DNA of 64,000 nucleotides from CBDFHB01 sp965250115 (GTDB taxonomy: Bacteria > Acidobacteriota > Vicinamibacteria > Marinacidobacterales > SMYC01), in NCBI GenBank assembly GCA_965250115.1, contig CBDFNJ010000002.1:682001-746000 (forward strand), given 5' to 3'. The position numbers and the translations under genes are program-made. Numbering within the stretch: position 1 is the first letter of the stretch; each line of letters starts with the position of its first letter. The notes beneath the pieces are model-generated. The model was given only the letters and a program-made list of their open reading frames with translations, did no database searches and had not been told where the DNA came from. Positions 45,740 to 55,476 of the stretch are shown piece by piece.

Positions 45740-47314
45740 ATGACTCGACACGTACTGACGATCCTCTGTGTGCTCGGGCTGACCCTCCCCGCGGGCGTAT
45801 CCGCTCAGGACCGGACCGTTCTGATCCGAAACGGGCGAGTGATGGACGGCTCCGGGAACCCGTGGATCTACGCGGACGTGCTGATCAGGGGCGACCGGAT
45901 CGACGCGGTCGGCGACCTCGGCGACGTCAGGGCACACAAGGTGATCGACGCGACGGGGCTGTACGTCACGCCGGGCTTCATCGACACGCACTCCCACGCC
46001 GGCCCCGGACTTGCCACCGAGGGGCTGAGCCACGGTGAACCACTCCTTGCGATGGGCCTCACGACGATCTTCGCCAATCACGACGGCAGCGGTCCGGTGG
46101 ATATCGCTCAGCAGCGCGACGCGCTTCTGGAGCACGGTCTCGGGGTCAACGTCGCGCAGCTCGTCCCGCACGGCTCGATCCGGGAGACGGTGCTCGGCAC
46201 CCAGGACCGTTCCGCCACCCCGGCGGAGCTCCAGCGCATGAAGGGCATGGTGAGTACCGCGATGGAGGAGGGTGCGTGGGGGCTCTCCTCCGCTACGTTC
46301 GACGTGCCCGCGAATTACGCTCCGCCCGCGGAGCTCGAAGAACTCGCGAAGGTGGTCGAACCCTTCGGTGGCGCGTACACGAGCCACATCCGGGACGAGT
46401 CGACGTACAGTGTCGGCGTCATCGCCGCGGTGGACGAGGTCATCAACGTCGGCCGGGTAGCGGGAATCCCGGTGGTGCTGACGCACGTGAAAGCGCTCGG
46501 CCCGTTCGTATGGGGGTACGGCGCTGCGATCGTGCAGCGCGTCGAGCTCGCCCGGGAGGAAGGCGTGCAGGTCTTCGCGGATCAGTATCCGTACACAGCG
46601 TCGGCGACGGCGCTCGAGTCAGCGCTTCTGCCTCCCTGGTCACGTGCAGGAGGCCGGGACTCGCTCTTGGCACGCATGAGCGATGCGGAGACGATGGCGC
46701 GCATCAGCGAGGCCATGGTTGAGAACCTCGCGAGGCGCGGCGGGCCCGCCCGCATCCAGTTCCGCCGGTACCTGGCCGACGAGTCGATCGAGGGCCGGCT
46801 CTTGAGTGACCTCGCCGAGGAACGCGGACGGGACCCTCTCGACGTCGCCATCGACCTGATAAAGGATGGGCGGGCGCTCATCGTCTCGTACAACATGATC
46901 GACAAGGATGTCGAGACGCTCATGGTGCAGCCGTGGACGATGACGTCCTCGGACGGCGACTTAGTGCCCATGAACGTCGGCGTTCCTCACCCGCGCACCT
47001 ACGGTACGTTCGCTCGGAAGATCCGGCTCTACGTGAAAGAGAAGGGAACCGTGACGCTGGAGCACGCGATCCGGAGTATGACGTCACTCCCCGCCCAGGT
47101 GTTTGGTATGCCGAACCGCGGGATTCTCCGGGCCGGTGCGGCGGCTGACGTGGTGGTCTTCGACCTCGAGGCGGTTCGGGACATGGCGGAGTACATCGAC
47201 CCTCACCATTACTCGGAGGGGATGGTGCACGTGTTCGTAAACGGCGAGGCCGCGATCAGAGCCGGCGAGTTCACTGGCGAGTGCCCGGGGCGGGTACTGC
47301 AAAAGGGGCGATAG
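45740..47314 (+). CDS. N-acyl-D-amino-acid deacylase family amidohydrolase (second copy)
   Basis: A 524-residue exported amidohydrolase with a Sec signal ending GVSAQ. It shares the family frame with 2566-4200: RVMDGSGNPW, GFIDTHSHAG (metal HxH), TIFANHDGSG, YTSHIRDES, TSSDGDL and the end PGRVLQKG. The Cys of the GNCG motif in the other copy is replaced (ANHDG), so metal ligation differs. It should hydrolyse N-acyl-D-amino acids or related amides. It is divergent from the AGCS symporter. Confidence 0.9.
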   Translation: MTRHVLTILCVLGLTLPAGVSAQDRTVLIRNGRVMDGSGNPWIYADVLIRGDRIDAVGDLGDVRAHKVIDATGLYVTPGFIDTHSHAGPGLATEGLSHGEPLLAMGLTTIFANHDGSGPVDIAQQRDALLEHGLGVNVAQLVPHGSIRETVLGTQDRSATPAELQRMKGMVSTAMEEGAWGLSSATFDVPANYAPPAELEELAKVVEPFGGAYTSHIRDESTYSVGVIAAVDEVINVGRVAGIPVVLTHVKALGPFVWGYGAAIVQRVELAREEGVQVFADQYPYTASATALESALLPPWSRAGGRDSLLARMSDAETMARISEAMVENLARRGGPARIQFRRYLADESIEGRLLSDLAEERGRDPLDVAIDLIKDGRALIVSYNMIDKDVETLMVQPWTMTSSDGDLVPMNVGVPHPRTYGTFARKIRLYVKEKGTVTLEHAIRSMTSLPAQVFGMPNRGILRAGAAADVVVFDLEAVRDMAEYIDPHHYSEGMVHVFVNGEAAIRAGEFTGECPGRVLQKGR

Positions 47315-47642
47315 TGGCTCATACGCCACGCCTTTGCAGCGGAGGCCAACCACGGTTTTGGGGCCGACCGCGGTCCTTCCGGTCAGTCTGGGAACGTGAC
47401 AAAGCAACGCCAGAGCCGTATAACATTAGGTGCAGCCGACGAGCGGCCCACCATAATTAGTGAATAACGTGAGCGCTAATCGCAGCTGACCATTGTCGGT
47501 TAGGTCGCATAACAACGTCAGCTCTTTTGAGCGCCGACATCCAACAAGCGTGGAACCGCTTTCTTCAAAAAAAAAGGTCGCCTGGAATTAACGACTTGTA
47601 TTGCTGGATGGGGGCAAGACCCCCTAGGCGGGATTTAGAACT
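47315..47642. other. 328-bp intergenic stretch with possible structure
   Basis: This lies between convergent genes. It contains TATAAC...GTGCAGCCGACG near 47417-47440, GCAGCTGAC...GTTAGG near 47480-47503, an A9 run, and the hairpin GGGGG-CAAGA-CCCCC just before 47625. The first pair has a vague resemblance to integron attC sites, but the arms do not pair well. The hairpin could be a terminator stem without a T-run. No gene seen. Confidence 0.35.
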
Positions 47643-48884
47643 CTAAGGCTCGGAGGGACCAGTCTCGGGGAGTGCTATTTCGTTTTCACCGGCGCCGACC
47701 CAGGTCGCGTTAACGAGATGCCCGAGGAGGTTGGTCGACGAGCGCACCATATCGAGCGGCCTTTCGACGCCGAGCACGAGAGCGACACCTTCGAGCGGAA
47801 GTCCGAGTGCAGCAAGAATGATCGTCATGTTCACGAAGCTTGCCGCGGGCACTGATGCGACCGCGAGCGCCGACAGCATCGCCGTCACGATGAGCGTTAC
47901 GTAATCCTGACCACCCAGCGTCACACCGTAGACCTGAGCGATGAACAGTACCGAGATCGCTTGATAGATCGCACTACCGTCGCGTCCGATCGCCGCACCC
48001 AAAGGAAGAACGAAGCTGGCCACGCGGGACGAGAGGCCCATGTCCTTTTGCATCGTCGACATCGACACCGGAAGAGCGGCCGCGGTCGAGCACGTCGCGA
48101 ACGCGATGAGAAGCGGCGGCTTCGCCGCTTCTCCGAACCGTTTCACACTTTGCCGAGCGGCGAGTTTGAGCATCATCCCGTAGACGACAACGATGTGAAC
48201 CACGAGCGCGAGAACGACGACGCCGACATAGGCCGAAAGACTCCACAAAACGGAGAGCCCAGAACGGCCGACCACCGCGGCCATCAAACCGAAGATGCCG
48301 AACGGTGCGAGCTCGAGGATCCAGCCGGTCAACTTGAATAGCGTCTCGGCCAGACTGCGAGCGAAATCGACCAACGGTTTGCGACGTGCTTCCGGTAGGG
48401 CGCTCGCGGCCAGACCGATGAGGATCGAGACCAGCAGTACCTGCAAGACATTGCCTTCGACCGCGGCGCGAAGGGGATTCTCGGGAACGATGTCGACAAG
48501 GGTGTCCACGATGGAGGGACGCGGCGCATTCGGATCCACTTCCGAAACCGGCTGACCCTCGAGGAATCCGGCCCTCGCTTCGGCCGAGAGCGTCGCACCA
48601 GGCCTCGCGACCGCGCCGATGACGATTCCGATCAGTAGCGCGACGAAGAGACTTACGACGATGAACCCGAACGCACGAAGCCCCATCCGCCCGATCGCCG
48701 CCCGTCCCGGAAGCCCTGCGATCGCCATAATGAGCGACGACGCGATCAGCGGCACGATGATCATGCGGATCAACTTGATAAAGAGCGTCCCCAATGGCTC
48801 GAGAACCGCAGCGTCTTCGCCAAAGTAAGCCCCAACGGCGACCCCCGCAAGCAGGCCGATCGCAACCCGGTCATGAATTTTCAT
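47643..48884 (-). CDS. Dicarboxylate/amino-acid:cation symporter (DAACS/GltP family)
   Basis: A 413-residue protein with about eight helices. Family signatures are SMSTMQKDMGLS, then FVLPLGAAIGRDGSAIYQ, which is the re-entrant HP loop and the counterpart of GATINMDGT, and PAASFVNMTIILAALGLP. It takes up C4-dicarboxylates, glutamate or aspartate with Na+ or H+. It could serve deacylase products of the neighbouring gene, but that is only proximity. Upstream of its start (48885-49083) lies about 200 bp with an IS91-like repeat and no gene. Confidence 0.92.
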   Translation of the reverse strand: MKIHDRVAIGLLAGVAVGAYFGEDAAVLEPLGTLFIKLIRMIIVPLIASSLIMAIAGLPGRAAIGRMGLRAFGFIVVSLFVALLIGIVIGAVARPGATLSAEARAGFLEGQPVSEVDPNAPRPSIVDTLVDIVPENPLRAAVEGNVLQVLLVSILIGLAASALPEARRKPLVDFARSLAETLFKLTGWILELAPFGIFGLMAAVVGRSGLSVLWSLSAYVGVVVLALVVHIVVVYGMMLKLAARQSVKRFGEAAKPPLLIAFATCSTAAALPVSMSTMQKDMGLSSRVASFVLPLGAAIGRDGSAIYQAISVLFIAQVYGVTLGGQDYVTLIVTAMLSALAVASVPAASFVNMTIILAALGLPLEGVALVLGVERPLDMVRSSTNLLGHLVNATWVGAGENEIALPETGPSEP

Positions 48885-49034
48885 AGCGGTCGGGACGTTA
48901 ACACAGTTGGTGCAGGAAGGTCCGGAGCGGCGTGGGAGCGCAAGAGCCGGTTCGCTCTGGCCGACCCCGTCGATGATAGGCGGCGCCCACCGCCCACGGA
49001 CTCATCACGAAGTCCGGGTAGGGGATGCCATGAG

Positions 49035-49051
49035 CGCTCCCCGTGTGCCCC
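49035..49051 (+). repeat. 17-bp repeat, copy 2
   Basis: CGCTCCCCGTGTGCCCC is identical to 39231-39247 and in the same orientation, about 30 bp before the copy C fragment begins. With copy 1 it brackets 39.2-49.0 kb. Confidence 0.5.
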
Positions 49052-49083
49052 CAATCTGCGAAACCGCACCCCCGCGACAGGGA

Positions 49084-49810
49084 GGACGTGCCTTTTGGCC
49101 CGGCACGGTGAAAGTCTGTCTCGCCCTTGCCGGCATCGTCTGGGGATTCGGTTGGGGTCCGAGGCGGTGGACGGGCTTTTGCACCACGGTGCTCGTGCTG
49201 GGCTTTTGGCTGTCTTTCGGCCCTGGTGACGGCGGTCCCTCGCTGCACCGCCTCCCGCTCGTTTGGAGGAGCCTGGCGGTTCTTTTGCTGGGTGCACTGG
49301 CGGCGATGGAGATTCGGCCGACGCAACAGCATCTTCTACCGATACCGAACCTGGAGGCCCAGCTACCATGGCTCGCCTGGGTCGAATCCGAAACCAGTCC
49401 GGGGGATGCGCTCGCCTATCCTACCCTTCCCACAAGGGCGCGGCGTCGAGGACTACATGGAAACGACGCAATGGATGTTTTGGCAGATGCGTCACCGACG
49501 CCCCATGGTGAACGGCTACTCGGGGTTCTTCCCTAGACGGTTCCGGGAGCTCAAAGCGGCTCTCGAACATTTTCCGGATGCCCGCAGTTTGGAGCATCTT
49601 GCCAAACGCGGTGTGCGCTACTGCGTCGTCCTGCGAGGGGTGTACCCGGAGGACGACATCGAGGCCGTCGCCATATCGACCCATCGATTGCGCCGCGTCT
49701 TTGGTGACGATGTGGCCAAGTTGGATGTCTACGAGCTCGTGGGCACTCCCCAGGCGGCGCTCGATGACCTCCGCACCATTCCTTTGCAAGGAGTTCCGCG
49801 TAGGTTTTGA
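49084..49810 (+). pseudogene. Membrane-protein C-terminal remnant (copy C), frameshifted
   Basis: From GRAFWPGTVKVCLALAGIVW this matches 18264 onward of copy A, joined correctly across copy A's IS256 site. It lacks about 40 residues between GGPSLH and RLPLVW that copy A has. At about 49425-49430 (ACCCTTCCC) one extra base shifts the frame; the reading continues as GRGVEDYMETTQWMFWQMRH and ends LQGVPRRF at 49810. It is the only place in the window where the C-terminus of this protein is preserved. Confidence 0.8.
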
Positions 49811-50516
49811 CGTCACCGACCGCACGGGCACACAGTTCCTTCCAAATAGTTACGGTTCGCAGTTCGCTGATTTCGACGACGACGGCGATTTGGATCTTTA
49901 CATGATGGGGGCCCACGGGAATCCGAACGAACTCTGGCGGAATGAGGGAGACGGAACGTTCGCCCACGTTCACGACATTGTGCAAGACGAAGTTCTCTAC
50001 CAATCGTCCACGACGCTATCACTCGGCGGGCAAGCGGCGGACTACGACAATGATGGTGATCTAGACCTGCTCTTTCAGGATCAAGCGGGTCCCATTGGAC
50101 GAATGCTCTTCCGGAACGATGGCGACTGGCTGTTTACTCACGCATCGACGAACGGAAACCAGTGGTTGTACCATCGCCTCAAAGGCACCGAAAAAAAAAC
50201 CTCCGGTATCGGAGCTCAAGTCTACGCAACGATTCAACAAGGCACGCCCCGGGAGCGAACCCTCAGGCGCGATACCTTTCTGATGGTGGGCACGTTTCAT
50301 CAGGACGACTTGCCGGTTCACATTGGTTTGAGAGCGGCCGAGGTAGTGGATGAACTGCGAATTGTCTGGCCTAACGGCGTGACTCAGGTGCTCACGAACG
50401 TTTCAGCCGGTCAGTATCTGGAAGTAACGATTCCTCCCTCCGAAACCGTTTCCGGGGACGTCCGCTCGTATTCGATACGAAAGGAAGGTGGATCGCCTCC
50501 AGGTCCCTTCAAGTAA
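49791..50516 (+). pseudogene. FG-GAP / ASPIC-UnbV protein fragment (N-terminus missing)
   Basis: The frame FDVTDRTGTQF, then FADFDDDGDLDLYM and ADYDNDGDLDLLF, shows two calcium loops. They are followed by the UnbV region (WLYHRLKGTEKKTSGIGAQV ... VWPNGVTQVLTNV). A full CRTAC1-like protein has five or more such blades. It begins abruptly inside the copy C stop region, so it is a truncated relative of 29481-31421, not a gene with its own start. Confidence 0.75.
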
Positions 50517-50639
50517 TGCTCCAACCACCGCAGCGTCCTCGAGCTGCGGTCGAGCCGTGAAGCGGCTCGGGTCCCTCGGATGCCCAGGCAAGGAAGTGCG
50601 CCTTGAGTTCACCGGGAGACCTTGAATTCAGAGAATGAG

Positions 50640-52742
50640 TTACGGGGACCCGCTGCCTTTGGGGAGGTCGTTTAACTGTTGACGGATTGCCTCCTGATCG
50701 GGGTCCATCTGCAAGGAGCGCTCGAGTATCTCCCTGGCCTTTTCTACTTGTTCAGTTCGCTGGTAACAATCCCCTAGAATGTTGAGCAGCGTCGTGTCGG
50801 GAGGACGAATCGTCATGGCCTTTTCTAGATGCCGTTGACTGCTGGCGTAATCGTTCTTCAAGTAATGAGCGAAACCGAGACCGGCGGCGACTTCGAACTG
50901 GGTCGAGAAGCTATCCGCCATCGGCTGAAGAAGCTCCAAGACGCGGTCAGCCTGACCTGCGCGCAGAAGCACTCCCGAAAGCTTCCAACGCGCGCTCGGA
51001 AGCTTCGGGTTGTTCGCTGCCACGGCCGCCTCGAGCTCGCGCGTCGCTTCGTCGAAACGCTCCAGCGCCAGGAGCTGCTCTCCCCGCTCCAGGTGCACGA
51101 GCCCGGGCGCGAGCGGGTTGACGCCGCGACGATAAACGATGCCAGGCCTGGGAATCCCCGATCGGGGAGAGATGGTGAATGTGGCTCTTCGCGCCGCCGC
51201 GACGGTCCCGGCAGGGTCCAGTAGCTCTACCACGACTTCGTAGTTCCCGCCCGTCGCTTTCAACAGAGTCAATTCCTCGACGACGGGTCCCGTCCCGTAG
51301 TCGGCGAGCTTTGTTTCGCGCGAATCGACGATCTCTTCTCCGTTGAGCCAGGCAACCCGCAATCCGAAGTTGGGACTCGCGCCCTGCACCTGTGTGAAAA
51401 CCTGCACCGTCTCGCCGATCGCAAAAAGACCTCCCGCCGCCGGCTGCACGCGCTGCCCTTCCACCCGGAACGCGCGGTGATCGCCCGGTGGTACGTCGGC
51501 CGCGATAGAGATCTTCCCGTAGCCCAGAACCACTTCGCTGAGCATGGGCTGCCCATTGGTCAGCGGCTCGACGGTTAGCTCCCGCTCCGCGACCGTGAAC
51601 TGCTTGAGCACTCGATTGCGGATGATCACGCTCACCTTGTATTGCCCGTCGACGATGGGGAAATTATCCTGATAGGAGATCGGCGAGGATTGGACTTGGT
51701 GGATCACGTCCGACGACAACTCCACGGGGACTACTTTGCTGCGCTCCAGAATCAGACGCCCCTTCATGTCCCGAACTTCCAAACCGACGTCCAGGGTCGT
51801 GTAGTACTTGTTTTGCTCTTCGTCCATCTCCATGCTGAAGTTTTCCGGGTCGAGCTCGATGCTGTAATGGACGAAGGCGGTATCCTGTGGCCCGAAGAGC
51901 ACCGCGAAGAAATTTCGACTCGGGACGAAGTTGAACGAATACTCGGCCGAGACCATGTCTCCGTATCGGAGATAGGCGTCCGTGTAGTCATTGCGAATCG
52001 CTCGCTTGGGAGACTCCTCCACCCTGGCCAACATCAAGTCGGTACCCAACGATGCCCGCCCGCTCAGGAAGTCGGGGGGGTCGGCGGGATCAAAAGACAA
52101 CGAAGCGCCCGCCAGCTCGGGGTTGATGCCCTCAAGGATCTCGACAGCCCTAGTGTTATCGACTCCGGAGACTTCGGTGCTCCTGATGAGAGCCGTGGGT
52201 CCGTCCATGAGGGGGTTGTAGATTACATACTGGCCCATATCTCTTCGCTTGAAAAACAACAAGTAGAAGAACGGAGGCAATCCCGTTCGCAGTTCGGCTT
52301 GGTAAAACCACAGCTCGCTCTCGATCAGATCGTTGTACCCGTCGAAGCGCTGTACCTCCCTGGGCTCGCCCAGGATGATGTAGTACCTCCCCCGGTCGGT
52401 CTTCCAACCGGGAATATACGTCTCGCGACCCAGGAACTTGTTCGCGTGCGCGAGCCGGCGATAGTGCTCCTCCTTGAACTCGTTGACCGGGGTAGCGCGA
52501 ACGGAGTCTCGCTTTCTCCAGAAAGCGTCGATGAAAAGCTCGCGCTCCTCGATGGTCTCGAGCCCGAGGAAAACCTCTCGTTCTCTTTCGGTGATGATAT
52601 AAACGACGTGTTCTTCCAACCAGGTTTCGTGCTCGGGCGGGAGGTTCTTCTCGCCTTGGCTGGCGGAAGCAACGCCGACAAAAGCCACGAGAAGGAGTGA
52701 CGCGCGGCTAACTCCGATTGGCTGTCTGTTCTTGTAGCTCAT
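50640..52742 (-). CDS. GWxTD-domain protein with C-terminal TPR repeats
   Basis: About 700 residues from the ATG at 52742 (AGGGAAG just upstream); an in-frame ATG at 52814 is less likely. It has a signal peptide (RASLLLVAFVGVASASQ). The name motif is visible in YIPGWKTDRGRYYIILGEP near residue 110. A long beta-rich middle follows, then three or so TPR units (GEQLLALERFDEATRELEAA, LGFAHYLKNDYASSQRHLEK, LGDCYQRTEQVEKAREILER). GWxTD proteins are common in Acidobacteriota and related phyla but unassigned in function. It is divergent from the broken cytochrome/TPR gene at 52962. Confidence 0.88.
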   Translation of the reverse strand: MSYKNRQPIGVSRASLLLVAFVGVASASQGEKNLPPEHETWLEEHVVYIITEREREVFLGLETIEERELFIDAFWRKRDSVRATPVNEFKEEHYRRLAHANKFLGRETYIPGWKTDRGRYYIILGEPREVQRFDGYNDLIESELWFYQAELRTGLPPFFYLLFFKRRDMGQYVIYNPLMDGPTALIRSTEVSGVDNTRAVEILEGINPELAGASLSFDPADPPDFLSGRASLGTDLMLARVEESPKRAIRNDYTDAYLRYGDMVSAEYSFNFVPSRNFFAVLFGPQDTAFVHYSIELDPENFSMEMDEEQNKYYTTLDVGLEVRDMKGRLILERSKVVPVELSSDVIHQVQSSPISYQDNFPIVDGQYKVSVIIRNRVLKQFTVAERELTVEPLTNGQPMLSEVVLGYGKISIAADVPPGDHRAFRVEGQRVQPAAGGLFAIGETVQVFTQVQGASPNFGLRVAWLNGEEIVDSRETKLADYGTGPVVEELTLLKATGGNYEVVVELLDPAGTVAAARRATFTISPRSGIPRPGIVYRRGVNPLAPGLVHLERGEQLLALERFDEATRELEAAVAANNPKLPSARWKLSGVLLRAGQADRVLELLQPMADSFSTQFEVAAGLGFAHYLKNDYASSQRHLEKAMTIRPPDTTLLNILGDCYQRTEQVEKAREILERSLQMDPDQEAIRQQLNDLPKGSGSP

Positions 52743-53934
52743 TTTCTTCCCTATAACTCTATAGCTCAGAATGAGACGGGATGCCAGCCTCCCGTCGCGG
52801 AAGTCAAGTTGCATTCTAGCGCCGATGCATCCCGCCTCGCTGCGTCGCGCCCGGTATTTCTCCCTCGCGCCTATGATAAACTCGACGCGATGTTGTCGCG
52901 AACTCGGGAGCTAAGGGCTTCAGATATAACGGGTTATGACTGGATCCCCATGGGTGGGTAAATGAGCCCAGCGGCCAACCGCAAACGGATCCTTACCGGC
53001 CTTTCGTTCGTTCTCGCGATCTCCGGAACCGCTGGGGCCGAGGGGCAGACTCGAGAGCTCCTGGGACGCTTCCGGCTTCCCTATGAGGCGGAGTTCGTGG
53101 GCTCCGAGACGAGCGGCGCGTGCCACACCTTGCACGTTCAATGGCAGAGAACCCACAACATGGCCCTGACCGGCCGCAGCGTCAATTTGGAGACTCGCGA
53201 GACGTGGTTCTCTCCCGCTCGCCTCGAAAAACCAACCGTAGACGAGGAGGGAGAGGCCGGCAAGTTACGGTATCGACGTACCGCGGAGGGGGTGGTGCTC
53301 GAAGCGGCAGCGGATCGAGATTTCCGGAACATACGCGACCAGGTAGAGGTGGCGGTCGTTTTCGGCTCGGGGGCCAGGAGGACGAGCCCGATTAGCGTCG
53401 AGAAGGGAAAGTCGATCCGAGATCTGCGATTGGCTTATACGTCCGCTTACTCATCTCTTTTGGGGAGGTGCTGTACCGTCTCGAGGACTACGAGGAAGCC
53501 TTCTCCTGGCTGCGCCGGGGCCTCGCCTTCAGCCCGCGTGTCACGTCGCCTGTCCCGTTACCACTGATTCTTCGCCCGCAAGCCAAGGCCGCCGAGATGT
53601 TCCGGCGATCGGGGAAAGTGGACGAGGCCATCCAGGTGCTTCAGCACATCACCACCAACTTTCCCCTTTTTGCCCCAGCCCATATCCAGCTCGGACAGTT
53701 GCACGAGTCGCAGGGGAGCCTGGACGAGGCCGTCAGCCGTTACCGAAGGGCCGTCGAGGCCCAACCAGAGCTGGCATTCGCGCACGTGCGAGTTGGGGCA
53801 TGGCTCATCTCTAGCGGAGAGCTCAGTGAGGTGTGTTCGCTACTCTAACTTGGCCCATTTCGCTCATTAGATTTGGCCCACCTGCATCGGATCGATAGCC
53901 TTGAGCGGGCGTAAGCCCGGAGAGGAGGCATCGG

Positions 53935-55476
53935 TTGGAAAGGGGCGCCAAAGTGCGATTGTTCGAGCAGATGCGTCGGGAGTACGAACACGGAGTTGGG
54001 ACGATAGTAGGGGTAGCGAGGAAGTTCGGAGTGCACCGCCGGATGGTGCGTGATGCGGTTAAGAGCGCGCTGCCGCCGGAACGTAAGCGGACGCCACGAG
54101 AGAGCCCGAAGCTCGGCCCGGTCCGGGATTTCATCGACGCGATCCTCGAGTCCGACAGACACGAACCACGCAAGCAGCGTCACACCGCGCGTCGCATCTG
54201 GGATCGACTGCGAGAGAGCTACCCGAATCACGAAGTAGGCGAATCGACGGTTCGCCGGTACGTTGGACGGCGCAAGCGTGAGCTCGGCTTGAAGCATGCG
54301 GAGGTGTTCATCCCGCAAAGCTACGCGTGGGGCGATGAAGCTCAGGTGGACTGGTACGAGTCGCACGCCCGGATCGGTGGCGAGCTGACGAAGGTGCAAA
54401 CGTTGGTGGTACGGAGCATGGCCGGCGGGGGCGCATTCCATCGAGGCTATCCCCGCGCGACGCAGCAGGCGTTCTTCGAGGCGCAGGAGAAGGCGTTCGA
54501 GTTCTTCGGTGGCGTGTTTCGTCGAATGCGCTACGACAACCTGACCCTTGCGGTTTCCAAGATCTTGCGAGGCTACCAACGTCGTCAGACTGAAGCTTTC
54601 GTGGCGTTTCGCTCGCACTGGGGATTCGACTCCGAGTTCTGCAATCCGGCTCGAGGAAACGAGAAAGGCGGTGTAGAAAGCGAGGTGGGCTACTTCCGCC
54701 GCAACCACTGGACGCCGGTACCGGAGTTCGATGATTGGGATGAGCTCAACGCGTACTTGCGTGGTCGCTGCCTCGAAGAGAACACGCGCCACATCGCTGG
54801 CAAGGAACACGCGGTGGGCGCGGCAATGGAGCTCGAGCGAGTGCACCTACTCCCGATGGCCGACGAGGGCTTCGAGCTCGAGAAGAAGCGCTGCACGACG
54901 GTGGACAAGAGAGGCTGCGTTCGGGCCGGCACGAACTGGTACTCGACGCCCTTGAAGCCGGGCCAGCGGGTGATGGTGAAGCTGCTGCCACTGGCCGTCG
55001 AGGCGTGGCGGGACGGCCGCGTGATGGCACAGCACGAGCGCTGCTACGACCGGAACCGGTCGCTTTACGAGCTCGAGCACTATCTCGATGTCTTGGAGCG
55101 TAAGCCCGGTGCCCTTGCGGGCTCGACGCCGCTCGCGCAGTGGCGCGCGAAAGGACGATGGCCCGCAAGCTATGACGAGCTGTGGGCGAAGCTGAACCGT
55201 CGCCACGGCAAGCTCGATGGCACGCGCCAGATGGTGGAGCTCATCCAGCTAGGGCGCAAGCACGGATACGACAAGCTTCGTGAGACCGTCGCCCACGCCC
55301 TCGAGCTCGGGTGCACCGATCTCGAAGCGCTTCGCCATCTCCTCGATACCGCGTCGCTACAACGGAACCCCGAGCGTAGCCTGGACGATGTCGAGCTTGG
55401 ACACCTTGCGCGCTACGAACGAGCTGCGCCGGGCGTGAGTCACTACAACGAGCTGATCACGGAGGTGAACCCGTGA
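53935..55476 (+). CDS. istA: IS21 transposase IstA
   Basis: A 513-residue protein from a TTG start with GGAGAGGAGG upstream. An N-terminal helix-turn-helix (GTIVGVARKFGVHRRMVRDA) precedes the rve DDE core: VDWYES (Asp), the MRYDNL Asp region, and NEKGGVESEVGYFRR (Glu). The C-terminal beta domain (RAGTNWYSTPLKPGQRV) is typical. Its stop overlaps the istB start by 4 bp, implying translational coupling. Confidence 0.95.
   Translation: MERGAKVRLFEQMRREYEHGVGTIVGVARKFGVHRRMVRDAVKSALPPERKRTPRESPKLGPVRDFIDAILESDRHEPRKQRHTARRIWDRLRESYPNHEVGESTVRRYVGRRKRELGLKHAEVFIPQSYAWGDEAQVDWYESHARIGGELTKVQTLVVRSMAGGGAFHRGYPRATQQAFFEAQEKAFEFFGGVFRRMRYDNLTLAVSKILRGYQRRQTEAFVAFRSHWGFDSEFCNPARGNEKGGVESEVGYFRRNHWTPVPEFDDWDELNAYLRGRCLEENTRHIAGKEHAVGAAMELERVHLLPMADEGFELEKKRCTTVDKRGCVRAGTNWYSTPLKPGQRVMVKLLPLAVEAWRDGRVMAQHERCYDRNRSLYELEHYLDVLERKPGALAGSTPLAQWRAKGRWPASYDELWAKLNRRHGKLDGTRQMVELIQLGRKHGYDKLRETVAHALELGCTDLEALRHLLDTASLQRNPERSLDDVELGHLARYERAAPGVSHYNELITEVNP

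Noticed and set aside
8450..47640. GGCGGGATTTAG shared by about 8450 and about 47630
   Set aside because: Twelve bases only, in unrelated contexts; probably chance.
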